From an uncultured Alistipes sp. (lineage in GTDB: Bacteria > Bacteroidota > Bacteroidia > Bacteroidales > Rikenellaceae), in assembly GCA_947177225.1 (NCBI GenBank), contig CAMWTS010000002.1, positions 89,490-153,489 of the forward strand: 64,000 nt of DNA, written 5' to 3'. Every line of letters begins with the position of its first letter. Positions within the stretch are counted from its first letter, which is position 1. The notes beneath the pieces are model-generated. The model was not told the origin of the DNA. It saw nothing but the letters and a program-made list of their open reading frames with translations, and did no database searches. A program made the translations under genes and the position numbers. Below, piece by piece: positions 9,865-18,320 of this stretch.

Positions 9865-10239
9865 ATGAAGAAAGTAATCGCATCGCCATTGGCACCCAAG
9901 GCCGTAGGCCCCTACTCTCAGGCCATTGCACACGACTCGACGCTCTACGTCTCGGGACAGCTCCCAATAGACGGTGCCACCGGCAAGATGGCCGAAGGCA
10001 TCGAAGCGCAGACCCGTCAGTCGCTCGACAACCTCGGACACATACTCGCCGAGGCCGGATACTCGTTCGACGACGTTGCCAAGACGACCGTCCTGCTGGC
10101 ACACATAACCGACTTTGCCGCCATGAACGCCGTCTACGCCGAGTATTTCAAAGCCGACAAACCGGCCAGAATATGCTTCGAGGCGGCAGCGCTGCCCATG
10201 GGCGCACTGGTGGAGATCGACGCCATAGCCGTCAAGTAG
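9865..10239 (+). CDS. ridA: RidA family enamine/imine deaminase
   Basis: RidA hydrolyses reactive enamine/imine intermediates, such as 2-aminoacrylate released by PLP enzymes, protecting the cytoplasm. The 124-residue length is typical. The family signature is intact: VGPYSQAI near 14-21, VSGQLPID near 29-36, and PARICFEAAALPMGALVEID with the substrate-carboxylate arginine R102 and E117. It is monocistronic, with its own -7 box and a terminator 40 nt downstream. Confidence 0.95.
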   Translation: MKKVIASPLAPKAVGPYSQAIAHDSTLYVSGQLPIDGATGKMAEGIEAQTRQSLDNLGHILAEAGYSFDDVAKTTVLLAHITDFAAMNAVYAEYFKADKPARICFEAAALPMGALVEIDAIAVK

Positions 10240-10278
10240 TATCCTAACCGGCGTCAGCAGAGCGCCGCCATGTCAACA

Positions 10279-10318
10279 GCCCGAACAGATCGCCGTTACG
10301 ATCAGTTCGGGCATTTTC
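10279..10318 (+). terminator. Intrinsic terminator of ridA
   Basis: GCCCGAAC pairs with GTTCGGGC, continued by GATCG/CGATC, then ATTTTC. It is a long stem but the T-run is short. Confidence 0.7.
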
Positions 10319-10353
10319 ATTCGTATTCATTCATGAAAAACAAAAATTTTCAC

Positions 10354-10361
10354 TATATTTG
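10354..10361 (+). promoter_or_regulatory. -7 box of the DUF4492-cydAB operon
   Basis: TATATTTG fits the -7 consensus about 90 nt upstream of the first ATG of the operon. Confidence 0.5.
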
Positions 10362-10450
10362 ATATTACAATACCGGACAGATATTTTCGACACGGCGAAA
10401 CGCCGAGCCGAAATTTTCCGACCAGTCAAAACAAAAGCAACGCACAGACA

Positions 10451-10684
10451 ATGACCATGTTCGCCACGGTGAAGAAAATAGCCCGATTCTATGTCGACGG
10501 ATTCAGAAACATGACCGTCGGGCGAACGCTGTGGATAATAATACTGATAAAGCTGGCCGTGATATTCGCCGTGCTGCGGGTCTTCTTTTTCCAACCGGCA
10601 CTGAAAGGGGCGGATATGGAAGAGCGCGGCGATGAGGTACTGCAACAACTTACCACTCATAACGATACGATAGCACATGAATGA
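10451..10684 (+). CDS. DUF4492 small membrane protein, cyd operon
   Basis: A 77-residue protein with one transmembrane helix (TLWIIILIKLAVIFAVLRVFFF, about 26-47). The sequence FYVDGFRNMTVGRTLW matches what I know of DUF4492, a small family found just upstream of cydA in Bacteroidota. Its position suggests an accessory or assembly role for cytochrome bd, comparable in place and size to CydX/CydH of proteobacteria; that is inference. It overlaps cydA by eight bases, implying translational coupling. An ATG two codons later (10457) is an alternative start. Confidence 0.82.
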   Translation: MTMFATVKKIARFYVDGFRNMTVGRTLWIIILIKLAVIFAVLRVFFFQPALKGADMEERGDEVLQQLTTHNDTIAHE

Positions 10685-12245
10685 TTTTCTGCAAACCGTC
10701 GACTGGTCGCGGGCACAATTCGCCCTGACGGCCATATACCACTGGCTGTTCGTGCCGCTGACGCTGGGACTGAGCTTCATGATAGCCTTCATGGAGACCA
10801 GGTATTACATCTCCGGCGACGAATTCTGGAAGCGCACGACCAAATTCTGGGCACGCATATTCGGCATCAACTTCGCCATAGGCGTAGCCACAGGCATTAT
10901 TCTCGAATTCGAATTCGGCACCAACTGGTCGAACTACTCCCACTTCGTGGGCGACATCTTCGGTGCGCCGCTGGCCATCGAGGGCATCATGGCTTTCTTC
11001 ATGGAGAGCACCTTCATCGCCGTGATGTTCTTCGGCTGGAACAAGGTGAGCAAGGGATTCCACCTCGCCTCGACATGGCTCACCGCCATCGGAGCCAACC
11101 TCTCGGCACTGTGGATACTTGTAGCAAACTCGTGGATGCAGTACCCCACCGGCTGCACGTTCAATCTGGAAACGGTGCGCAACGAGATGACCTCGTTCTG
11201 GGACGTGCTGCTGTCGCCCGTGGCAATCAACAAGTTCACACACACCGTCACCTCGTCGTTCTCGCTGGCGGCAGTGGTGGTCATAGGCATCAGCGCATGG
11301 TATCTGCTGCGCGGCCGCGAGCGCAAGATGGCCACCCGCAGCATAGCCATGGCCTCGATCTTCGGACTGGTGTTCTCGCTGGCGGCGGCATTCACGGGCG
11401 ACCGATCGGGTGCCGTGGTGGCTCAATACCAGCCGATGAAACTGGCCGCCATGGAGGGGCTGTACGACGGTGAGCAGGGTGCTCCGCTGACCGTGATCGG
11501 CATAATGCGTCCCGAAACGGAGCGAACGTCTAACGACGACGCATTCTATTTCAAGATAGACATACCCAAGATGCTGTCGGTGATGAGCTATCGCGACTCG
11601 GAGGCCTATGTGGCAGGTATCAACGATCTGCTCGAAGGCAATCCCGAACACGGCATCATGTCGGCCGAAGAGAAGATGCGCCGCGGCCGCATCGCCGTCG
11701 CCGAATTGGAGCGCTACAAAGAGGCCAGAAGTACCGGCAACCAGGCCGTCATCGAAGATGTGCAGCGCAGGTTCGACCCCTCGACTCCCGAAGGCGAGGA
11801 GTTCCTCTCCGAGTATTTCGCATATTTCGGATACGGATATATATCGACCCCCGAAGAGCTGATACCCAACGTGCCGCTGCTGTTCTACTCGTTCCGCGCA
11901 ATGGTAGGCATAGGCACGCTTATGATATTCGCATTCGCACTGGTTTGGTGGCTCAACCGCCGCGACCGTCTGGCCGACAAACGATGGCTTCTCCGCGGCC
12001 TTATCCTGCTAATTCCTCTCACCTATCTGGCATCGCAGGCCGGCTGGATCATAGCCGAGGTGGGTCGTCAGCCATGGGCCATACAAGACCTTATGCCGGT
12101 ATCGGTGGCCGCCTCGCGCATAGGCAGCACATCGGTCATGGTGACATTCTTCATCTTCCTCGCTCTGTTCACGGCACTGCTCGCCGCCGAACTCAGCATA
12201 ATGTTCAAACAGATCAAACTGGGTCCCGACAACGAAAAACGGTAA
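10677..12245 (+). CDS. cydA: Cytochrome bd ubiquinol/menaquinol oxidase subunit I
   Basis: CydA carries the three haems and the quinol site of cytochrome bd, the high-affinity terminal oxidase of nanaerobic Bacteroidota. At 522 residues it has the usual length. Haem ligand His22 is in AIYHWLFVPLTLG, His189 in NKFTHTVTSSF, and the signature EVGRQPWAIQDLMP with the axial Met lies near 460-473. Other landmarks are EFEFGTNWSNY, FFMESTFIAVMFFGW and FTGDRSGAVVAQYQPMKLAAME. The cytoplasmic/periplasmic loop between about 255 and 400 is the Q-loop. It is followed by cydB after five bases. Confidence 0.97.
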   Translation: MNDFLQTVDWSRAQFALTAIYHWLFVPLTLGLSFMIAFMETRYYISGDEFWKRTTKFWARIFGINFAIGVATGIILEFEFGTNWSNYSHFVGDIFGAPLAIEGIMAFFMESTFIAVMFFGWNKVSKGFHLASTWLTAIGANLSALWILVANSWMQYPTGCTFNLETVRNEMTSFWDVLLSPVAINKFTHTVTSSFSLAAVVVIGISAWYLLRGRERKMATRSIAMASIFGLVFSLAAAFTGDRSGAVVAQYQPMKLAAMEGLYDGEQGAPLTVIGIMRPETERTSNDDAFYFKIDIPKMLSVMSYRDSEAYVAGINDLLEGNPEHGIMSAEEKMRRGRIAVAELERYKEARSTGNQAVIEDVQRRFDPSTPEGEEFLSEYFAYFGYGYISTPEELIPNVPLLFYSFRAMVGIGTLMIFAFALVWWLNRRDRLADKRWLLRGLILLIPLTYLASQAGWIIAEVGRQPWAIQDLMPVSVAASRIGSTSVMVTFFIFLALFTALLAAELSIMFKQIKLGPDNEKR

Positions 12246-12250
12246 CGACT

Positions 12251-13393
12251 ATGGATACTTTACAACTTTTGCAACACTACTGGTGGTTCATCATATCGCT
12301 TTTGGGCGCACTGCTCGTCTTCCTTTTGTTCGTGCAGGGCGGCCAGGGACTGCTCTACACCATGGGGCGCACCGAGGCGCAACGCACGATGATAGTCAAC
12401 GCGCTGGGTCGCAAATGGGAGTTTACATTCACCACGCTGGTCACATTCGGAGGTGCGTTTTTCGCATCGTTCCCGCTATTCTACTCCACCAGCTTCGGAG
12501 GTGCATTCTATGTCTGGACATTGATTCTGCTGGTGTTCGTCATTCAGGCCGTAGCCTATGAGTATCGTCGCAAACCGTCAAATCTGTTCGGCGAGCGCAC
12601 CTACAACGCATTTCTGATTATCAACGGCATAGCCGGCGCATTGTTGCTGGGCATGGCTGTGGCCACGCTCTTCACGGGAGCCAGTTTCACCGTCGACCGG
12701 CTCAATCTGGCCGACGTAGGCGGCAACACCACGATCTCGCAGTGGACCACACCGTGGCACGGGTTGGAAGCTCTTGCCGACTACCGCAACTGGGCATTAG
12801 GACTTGCCGTGGTGTTTCTCTCTCGCATGCTGGCTCTGCACTATTTCCTCAACACCATCGACGATGCCGATCTGACGGAGCGTTCGCGCCGCCGATCGCT
12901 GTGCGCAGCAGCAGCATTCGTCGTCACGTTCCTCGTATTTCTGGCAGGCATACTGCTCGGAAGCGGCTGGCGTGCCGCAGCCGACGGAACGATCGTCGAG
13001 GAGAAGTATCTCTATCTGCACAACTTCATCGAAATGCCATATCTGGCCGTGGCACTGCTCGCCGGCGTGGCAGCCGTATTGTGGAGCATACGGCTCGGCT
13101 GGCAAGGCTCGCGCAAGGCTATCTGGTGGAGCGGCTCAGGAACCGTACTCGCAGTATTGTCGCTGCTGCTCGCAGCAGGCTGGAACAACACGGCATACTA
13201 TCCGTCGCTCGCCGACGCACAGTCGTCGCTGACCATAGCCAACTCGTCGTCGAGCGAGTTCACGCTCACGGCCATGAGCATCGTCTCGATCATGATACCG
13301 TTCGTGGCAGCCTACATCTGGTACGCATGGCGGTCGATGAACCGCACCCGTATCACCGAGGAGGAGATCGACGGCGACGATCACCTCTATTAG
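12251..13393 (+). CDS. cydB: Cytochrome bd oxidase subunit II
   Basis: CydB is the structural partner of CydA; it has no haem of its own but is needed for complex stability. The 380-residue protein has about eight hydrophobic segments, beginning MDTLQLLQHYWWFIISLLGA. It includes FVQGGQGLLY, FPLFYSTSFGGAFYVWTLIL and YEYRRKPSN, which matches the conserved FEYR region of the family. I placed the start at 12251, five bases after cydA, rejecting a long in-frame extension through cydA. A bidirectional terminator follows 20 nt after the stop. Confidence 0.95.
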   Translation: MDTLQLLQHYWWFIISLLGALLVFLLFVQGGQGLLYTMGRTEAQRTMIVNALGRKWEFTFTTLVTFGGAFFASFPLFYSTSFGGAFYVWTLILLVFVIQAVAYEYRRKPSNLFGERTYNAFLIINGIAGALLLGMAVATLFTGASFTVDRLNLADVGGNTTISQWTTPWHGLEALADYRNWALGLAVVFLSRMLALHYFLNTIDDADLTERSRRRSLCAAAAFVVTFLVFLAGILLGSGWRAAADGTIVEEKYLYLHNFIEMPYLAVALLAGVAAVLWSIRLGWQGSRKAIWWSGSGTVLAVLSLLLAAGWNNTAYYPSLADAQSSLTIANSSSSEFTLTAMSIVSIMIPFVAAYIWYAWRSMNRTRITEEEIDGDDHLY

Positions 13394-13413
13394 CTCCCTG
13401 CCCATCGACAAGA

Positions 13414-13440
13414 AAGGCGCGGATAGATTCCGCGCCTTAT
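13414..13440. terminator. Bidirectional terminator between cydB and nfo
   Basis: AAGGCGCGGA pairs with TCCGCGCCTT around TAGAT, a ten-base stem flanked by A on one side and TT on the other. It lies between two converging genes and can serve both. Confidence 0.8.
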
Positions 13441-13458
13441 CTATTTATACGACCGGCA

Positions 13459-14304
13459 CTATACTCCGGCCAGCTCTTTCAAACGGGCAATCTCCTCCGG
13501 CCAACGCTCCTCGTCGGGAGTCTCCAATATCAGAGGGATATTGTCGAAACGGCTGTCGGCGGCGATATAGCGGAAGCACTCCCAGCCTATCTCGCCATCG
13601 CCCAGTGGCGCATGACGGTCGACATGGCTGCCCAGCGGCTTGACAGCGTCGTTGAGGTGCATGCCGCGCAAATAGCCAAGCCCCACTATCCGGTCAAGCT
13701 CGGCAAAGGTTCGCTCGCACGCCTCGACCGTACGCAAGTCATAGCCAGCGGCAAAAGCGTGGCATGTATCGATGCAATAGCCCACACGCGACTTGTCCTC
13801 CACCTTATCTATTATATATGCCAGATGCTCGAACGCAAAGCCGAGATTGGAACCCTGACCCGCCGTATTCTCTATGACAGCCGTCACGCCGCGGCTGCGC
13901 TCCAAGGCTATGTTGATCGACTCGGCGATACGGTCGAGCGACTGCACCGAAGTGATTTTGCGCAAGTGGCTGCCGGGGTGGAAATTGAGACGGTCGAGGC
14001 CGAGAGCCTCGCAGCGCTGCATCTCCTCGACGAACGATGCACGCGACTTCTCCAATCCGTCGCGTTCGGGGTGACCGAGATTAATCAGATAACTGTCGTG
14101 CGGCAGTATTCGGCCGGAAGTGTATCCCGACTCGGCGCATGCCGCGCGAAAGGCTTCGATCTGCGCCGGCGCAAGTTGCGGCGCATGCCACTGACGTTGA
14201 TTTTTTGTAAAAAGCGCAAATGCCGTCGCACCTATGGCGCGCGCATTGCGGGGGGCGTTATCGACTCCGCCCGATGCGCTGACGTGTGCTCCGAAATATT
14301 TCAT
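13459..14304 (-). CDS. nfo: Endonuclease IV (AP endonuclease)
   Basis: Nfo cleaves DNA 5' of abasic sites in base excision repair, using three zinc ions in a TIM barrel. The 281-residue protein has the metal-binding signature set: [32 protein letters not shown], the [15 protein letters not shown] motif, and [20 protein letters not shown] with the final Glu in LETPDEE. The start at 14304 ([13 protein letters not shown]) matches family starts; a -7 box lies 33 nt upstream. It converges on cydB and shares its terminator. Confidence 0.96.
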   Translation of the reverse strand: MKYFGAHVSASGGVDNAPRNARAIGATAFALFTKNQRQWHAPQLAPAQIEAFRAACAESGYTSGRILPHDSYLINLGHPERDGLEKSRASFVEEMQRCEALGLDRLNFHPGSHLRKITSVQSLDRIAESINIALERSRGVTAVIENTAGQGSNLGFAFEHLAYIIDKVEDKSRVGYCIDTCHAFAAGYDLRTVEACERTFAELDRIVGLGYLRGMHLNDAVKPLGSHVDRHAPLGDGEIGWECFRYIAADSRFDNIPLILETPDEERWPEEIARLKELAGV

Positions 14305-14336
14305 GCTATGATCGTCGTTATCGTTAATAATGTATG

Positions 14337-14344
14337 CAAAGGTA
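14337..14344 (-). promoter_or_regulatory. -7 box of nfo promoter
   Basis: The minus strand reads TACCTTTG, matching TAnnTTTG, about 33 nt upstream of the nfo ATG. Confidence 0.5.
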
Positions 14345-14432
14345 ACCATTTTTATGGAATCTCACATCTCCTGCTCCCGCGAAGATGCTGCGGCCGATAT
14401 ACTCCCGCCGGGCAATGCCACAATAAATTCGA

Positions 14433-14496
14433 CGTTTTCATTAAGCCGAGGGCAGAGTCGAACGTGTTCGAACTATGCCGAGGCGAGAAAAGGTGC
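14433..14496 (-). repeat. Family D hairpin repeat, copy D1
   Basis: On the minus strand the order is CTCGCCTCGGCA, hairpin, TGCCCTCGGCTTAATGAAAACG. The stem arms are GGCATAGTTCGAAC and GTTCGACTCTGCC. Over about 60 bases it nearly matches copy D4 at 18321-18385 in opposite orientation. Just before it (14409-14430) is what looks like half of another copy. The 14305-14987 gap holds only repeats (D1, E1, B1, D2, D3) and promoters; I see no gene in it. Confidence 0.75.
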
Positions 14497-14599
14497 AAGA
14501 AATTGAACGTTGATCCGGCCTTGCCCCGCTCCGCATGGAGCGCGACGATTTCCTCTGTCGTCTTTTCGTTCAGCATGTACGAGGTTTTGTCTTACACAG

Positions 14600-14623
14600 A
14601 TGTCTCACATTCGTTCGGCATGA
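14600..14623 (+). repeat. Family E short repeat, copy E1
   Basis: TGTCTCACATTCGTTCGGCATGA recurs with one base change at 31730-31753 and, inverted, at 36158-36183. It abuts family B or C elements in each case. Confidence 0.65.
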
Positions 14624-14634
14624 AATCGCGTGTT

Positions 14635-14743
14635 TGTCATTCTGAGGAGCGCGGCACGCGCGACGTGAGAATCTCTTTTGGTGCGACAAACGGCGCTCGT
14701 GACTGCGAGACTCCCACGTCGCCTGCGGCTCCTCGGAGTGACA
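14635..14743 (+). repeat. Family B 109-bp element, copy B1
   Basis: The element starts TGTCATTCTGAGGAG and ends CTCCTCGGAGTGACA, imperfect 15-bp terminal inverted repeats. Inside are GAGAATCTCTTTTGGTGC and GAGACTCCCACGTCGCCTGC. Copies B2 (31829-31937) and B3 (63579-63687, inverted) are exactly the same length. The fixed ends and length suggest a non-autonomous mobile element (MITE-like). Apparent short reading frames through it are not genes. Confidence 0.85.
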
Positions 14744-14814
14744 GACCGGTGTCATGTTGAGCACCGCTAAACATTTGTGCACGGCATGTATTCTTTTCGC
14801 TCCAAAAACTCCCG

Positions 14815-14857
14815 CTCGGCAAAATGCAAGTAAACTTGCTTTTGCTCTCGCTTATTC
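14815..14857 (+). repeat. Family D hairpin repeat, copy D2
   Basis: CTCGGC, then stem GCAAAATGCAAG / CTTGCTTTTGC around TAAA, then TCTCGCTTATTC. The stem is well paired although its bases differ from D1, D3 and D4. It lies 29 bases ahead of D3 in the same orientation. Confidence 0.7.
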
Positions 14858-14885
14858 TTATTTGGCGTTGCCGAATATACTCTCG

Positions 14886-14930
14886 CTCGGCAATGCTCAA
14901 ATAAATTTGGCATTGCCCTCGCTTATTCGT
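14886..14930 (+). repeat. Family D hairpin repeat, copy D3, promoter-bearing
   Basis: CTCGG, then stem GGCAATGCTCAAAT / ATTTGGCATTGCC around AA, then CTCGCTTATTCGT. The TTTG in the 3' arm (14906-14909) is positioned exactly as a -33 box for the -7 box that follows at 14930-14937. Confidence 0.75.
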
Positions 14931-14937
14931 ATATTTG
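14906..14937 (+). promoter_or_regulatory. Promoter of the DUF3078-like gene
   Basis: TTTG at 14906-14909, a 20-nt spacer and TATATTTG at 14930-14937 make a near-ideal Bacteroidota promoter about 50 nt upstream of the ATG. The -33 box lies inside hairpin repeat D3. Confidence 0.75.
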
Positions 14938-14987
14938 CCGGACATTTGGACAAAACGATTTAATCATAAAATCATACCGAAGTTGAT

Positions 14988-16073
14988 ATGAAAAGATTTT
15001 TATTCGCTGCATCGATCGCCGTATTGTGTTTCGCACAACAATCAATGGCACAGATCTCGGTGGAAGATGTCAAAACCGACAACGACAAAGATGTATTCAC
15101 CAACGACGTAAAGAGACAGCAAGTGGAGGGTGCGGAATACTTCTCGCTGGCGCGATATCGTGCCGAGCGCGCCGCCATACGCCGCGAGCGCAATACGTTG
15201 GAGTTCGCAGCCAACCTGCAAGGGTCACTTACGGCATTCAGCGATTCGTGGCAGGCCAGCGGCGACAACGCCATAGCGGCCATAGCCAACATCAACTTCA
15301 AACACGTATTCGCCAAGGGCGATTTCTCGATCACCACCACCGCCGTGGCCAAATTCGGATACAACCGCATGAAAGCAGAATTTGTCGACGACGCAGGCGA
15401 CAAATACACAGAGGGCGTATGGTTCAAGAATGTCGACGAGATCTCGATCTCCACATCGCCGCAATGGAAGATGACCAAGAACTGGTCTTACGGTACGATC
15501 ATCAAGTTCCGTACGCAGTTCGCACAGGGATATTCGGCACGCGCCGACAAGCGCAACAACATAGCCCCGATATCGAATTTCATGGCCCCGGGCTATCTCG
15601 ACATATCGGGAGGTTTCACCTACACTCTGCCCTCGGCCAAATTCCCGCTCAAAGTCAACCTCGCACCCATAGCGATGAGTGCCGTCTACGTCGAAGACGA
15701 CTCCGTATCCAAACGCTACGGCGTCGAAGAAGGAAAAACCTCGAAATACGAGGGCGGTCTCTCATTACAGCTCGACTTCGACCGCACATGGGGCAAGAGC
15801 GGCTGGCTAAGATACCGCTCGACGGCATTCTCGTTCTACGGCTGGATATCCGATCTGTCGGGCAAAAAGAACTTCGAGCCCACCGACTCGCAGAGCAAAT
15901 ATCGCCACGTGCTGCCCACCATACGCTGGGAGAATACGATCGACATAAAGGCCTCGAAATACTTCTCGACGCAGATCTATTTCCAGCTCTACTACAACGA
16001 TGCCGAGCGCAGCCGTCTGCAAATGCAGACCATACTGAGCGTCGGCCTGACATACACGTTCAAGAACAAGTAA
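14988..16073 (+). CDS. DUF3078-like outer-membrane beta-barrel protein
   Basis: A 361-residue secreted protein with signal peptide MKRFLFAASIAVLCFAQQSMAQ. After an N-terminal charged segment it consists of alternating amphipathic strands ending in an aromatic/basic C-terminus (SVGLTYTFKNK), as expected of an outer-membrane barrel. The pattern GSLTAFSDSWQASGDNAIAA resembles the DUF3078 family (typically SLTNWSAGG-like) of Bacteroidota. The function is unknown. The next gene, a processing protease, starts 88 bp later and may share the transcript. Confidence 0.72.
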   Translation: MKRFLFAASIAVLCFAQQSMAQISVEDVKTDNDKDVFTNDVKRQQVEGAEYFSLARYRAERAAIRRERNTLEFAANLQGSLTAFSDSWQASGDNAIAAIANINFKHVFAKGDFSITTTAVAKFGYNRMKAEFVDDAGDKYTEGVWFKNVDEISISTSPQWKMTKNWSYGTIIKFRTQFAQGYSARADKRNNIAPISNFMAPGYLDISGGFTYTLPSAKFPLKVNLAPIAMSAVYVEDDSVSKRYGVEEGKTSKYEGGLSLQLDFDRTWGKSGWLRYRSTAFSFYGWISDLSGKKNFEPTDSQSKYRHVLPTIRWENTIDIKASKYFSTQIYFQLYYNDAERSRLQMQTILSVGLTYTFKNK

Positions 16074-16161
16074 CGTCACTGCACCGTCCCATCGGCGGCA
16101 ATCAACTCTTTGCCTCGGCTGTCGCCGACCGCACAAAGAGACCGTAAGACAACTATAAACG

Positions 16162-17877
16162 ATGTCAAAAACTCCGAAATATCTTATCTGGGTACCAGTC
16201 CTGCTGGCCATAACGGCCATGGCGGGCATAGGCTTCGGCGTCAGGATCGGCACCGACCGACAGATACGCCGCACAGCATTCATGCAACGCGGAATGGGCA
16301 CTTCGATGCCGGCCATAGTCGACGAGGGGTGGCATTCGTCAGAATACACCGACGACAAACTGATGCAGACCATAGAATACATAGAGAACTACTATGTCGA
16401 TCCCATCGCATGCGATTCGCTCTATGAGACCGTCATTCCCGATCTGCTGCACCAGCTCGACCCCCACTCGATCTACATTCCGGCCGAGGAGTTCGGCGCA
16501 GTCAACGAGTCGCTGGACGGTGAGTTCGACGGTATCGGCATAGTCTTCAATGCCGCCACCGACACGGTTATCGTAATGAATGTCATACCCAAAGGCCCGA
16601 GCGACAAGGCCGGCATCAGAGCCGGCGACCGCATAATGCGCATCGACGATTCGCTGGTTGCAGGCCGCAACATACCGCAGGAGAACATCGTCAAGCGACT
16701 GCGCGGTCCGCGCGGATCGCAGGTGCGTCTGTCGCTGCGGCGCCAGGACATAGCCGACGATGTCGAAGTCACTGTAACGCGCGCAGCCATCGAGCTGCAC
16801 AGCATCGACGCAGCATTCATGCTCGTGCCGGAAAAGCATATCGGATATGTTAGGCTCGAACAGTTCTCGCGCACGTCGCACGCCGAGCTGAAACAGGCTC
16901 TGTCGCGTCTGCGCGGCGAGGGCATGACACGTCTGATACTCGATCTGAGAGGCAACACGGGAGGTTTTCTCGATCAGGCCATACTAATTGCCAATGAGTT
17001 CCTTCCCAAAGGCAAGCTGATCGTCTATACCGAGGACCGCTATCGCCGGCAGAACAAGGAGTTCAGCAACGGTCTGGGACGCGCCACCGACATAGCGCTG
17101 GCCGTGTTGGTCGACGAGGGCAGCGCCTCGTCGAGCGAGATTCTGGCCGGTGCGCTGCAAGACAACGACCGCGGCACGATCATCGGACGCCGCACATTCG
17201 GCAAGGGTCTGGTGCAAAACCAGATACCATATCCCGACGGCTCGGCGCTGCGTCTGACCGTGGCACGCTACTACACCCCCACGGGACGTTCGATACAGAA
17301 ACCGTATGTCAACGGCGACGAGGAGTCGTATCAAATGGACATGGTCAACCGCTACTACAACAACGAGTTCTTTTCGGCCGACTCGATCAGATTCGCCGAC
17401 TCGCTGCGCTTCACCACGCCTGCCGGACGCACCGTATACGGCGGCGGAGGCATCATGCCCGACATCTTCATTCCGATGGACACCACGGGCATTACGCGCT
17501 ACTACACCGAGGTGTGGGGACGCAATATCCTCTATCGATATACGCTCGACTTCTGCGACCGTCATCGCGAGCGCATCAACTCGGTTCGCTCGATAGACGA
17601 TCTGAACAGACTGCTCGCGGGCAGCAATCTGATGAGCGACTTCATCGCCTACGCACGCGCACGCGGCGTAGAGCCCGATTACAGAGACATCGCCGCCTCG
17701 CACAAGCTGATAGAGGCACAGATAAGGGCATACATAGGCCGTAACACACCATTGGAGGACAACGGCTTCTACGCCAACATCTATCCGATCGACAATGTCA
17801 TCAAAAGCGCCGTCGAGGAGTTGAGCGATGCCGAGGGTACGAGAGTGGATCAACAATACAACCGAACAGAGCAATGA
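16162..17877 (+). CDS. C-terminal processing peptidase (S41)
   Basis: A 571-residue periplasmic serine protease of the CtpA/Prc type, cutting proteins near their C-termini. It has one N-terminal membrane anchor (about 8-28), an N-terminal helical cap, a PDZ domain (about 120-205, with DGIGIVFN and GIRAGDRIMRIDD) and the S41 core. The expected catalytic serine is about S323 in DEGSASSSEILAGALQD and the general base lysine about K348 in GRRTFGKGLVQ. The C-terminal about 150 residues form a family-specific extension. It ends in an ATGA overlap with a small membrane protein, so the two are translationally coupled. Confidence 0.93.
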   Translation: MSKTPKYLIWVPVLLAITAMAGIGFGVRIGTDRQIRRTAFMQRGMGTSMPAIVDEGWHSSEYTDDKLMQTIEYIENYYVDPIACDSLYETVIPDLLHQLDPHSIYIPAEEFGAVNESLDGEFDGIGIVFNAATDTVIVMNVIPKGPSDKAGIRAGDRIMRIDDSLVAGRNIPQENIVKRLRGPRGSQVRLSLRRQDIADDVEVTVTRAAIELHSIDAAFMLVPEKHIGYVRLEQFSRTSHAELKQALSRLRGEGMTRLILDLRGNTGGFLDQAILIANEFLPKGKLIVYTEDRYRRQNKEFSNGLGRATDIALAVLVDEGSASSSEILAGALQDNDRGTIIGRRTFGKGLVQNQIPYPDGSALRLTVARYYTPTGRSIQKPYVNGDEESYQMDMVNRYYNNEFFSADSIRFADSLRFTTPAGRTVYGGGGIMPDIFIPMDTTGITRYYTEVWGRNILYRYTLDFCDRHRERINSVRSIDDLNRLLAGSNLMSDFIAYARARGVEPDYRDIAASHKLIEAQIRAYIGRNTPLEDNGFYANIYPIDNVIKSAVEELSDAEGTRVDQQYNRTEQ

Positions 17878-18119
17878 TAAAGAAGATTACCGGCATACTA
17901 TTCGCCGCAGCCGTCATAGCCGTAATCGTCATGACAGCCATGCACCGCAGCGAATACCGCTCGCTCGTTTTCGACCGCAGCGACAAGCAGCAAACGCAAG
18001 CCACGATCGACACAACGACGCTCGATGCCGAACAGGAAGCCGCCCAGGAGTCCGACCGGCAGCAGCTGCCCGACGACAACGCTCAGCAAGAGCCGGACGA
18101 AGATACGGCCGCCGCTTAG
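17874..18119 (+). CDS. Small single-pass membrane protein, unknown function
   Basis: An 81-residue protein with one N-terminal transmembrane helix (about 4-23: KITGILFAAAVIAVIVMTAM) and a hydrophilic tail rich in Gln, Asp and Glu. The ATG overlaps the stop of the preceding protease gene as ATGA, the usual sign of a real coupled gene. I do not recognise a family. A role as regulator, adaptor or substrate of the protease is possible but unsupported. It is followed by about 260 bp with only a terminator and a family D repeat. Confidence 0.6.
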   Translation: MIKKITGILFAAAVIAVIVMTAMHRSEYRSLVFDRSDKQQTQATIDTTTLDAEQEAAQESDRQQLPDDNAQQEPDEDTAAA

Positions 18120-18254
18120 CCGAACGCCCATTCGACAATACGGAAAGCCGCTTGCACGCGCGCTACGCCGAGGCGGAGAAACGGCGGAACAGTGCGACGG
18201 TACAACGAAGAGATACATCGGCACACTTCCTGACCGAGCGATACCATATGACAA

Positions 18255-18287
18255 AAGGGCTGTCTACCTGAGGTAGACAGCCCTTAT
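18255..18287. terminator. Bidirectional terminator
   Basis: AAGGGCTGTCTACC pairs with GGTAGACAGCCCTT around TGA. It lies between the small membrane protein gene (plus) and the S46 peptidase gene (minus), with T-rich sequence on both exits. Confidence 0.85.
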
Positions 18288-18320
18288 CGTATTGTCCGTG
18301 CGGACAGATTCGAATCCTCG

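Noticed and set aside
9331..10104. A longer META-domain protein starting at 10104
   Set aside because: The extra N-terminal part is antisense to ridA; the lipoprotein signal begins at 9759.
12742..14760. A 672-codon plus-strand frame across cydB, nfo and repeats
   Set aside because: It crosses a terminator and two real genes in other frames and runs through repeat elements. No domain is recognisable.
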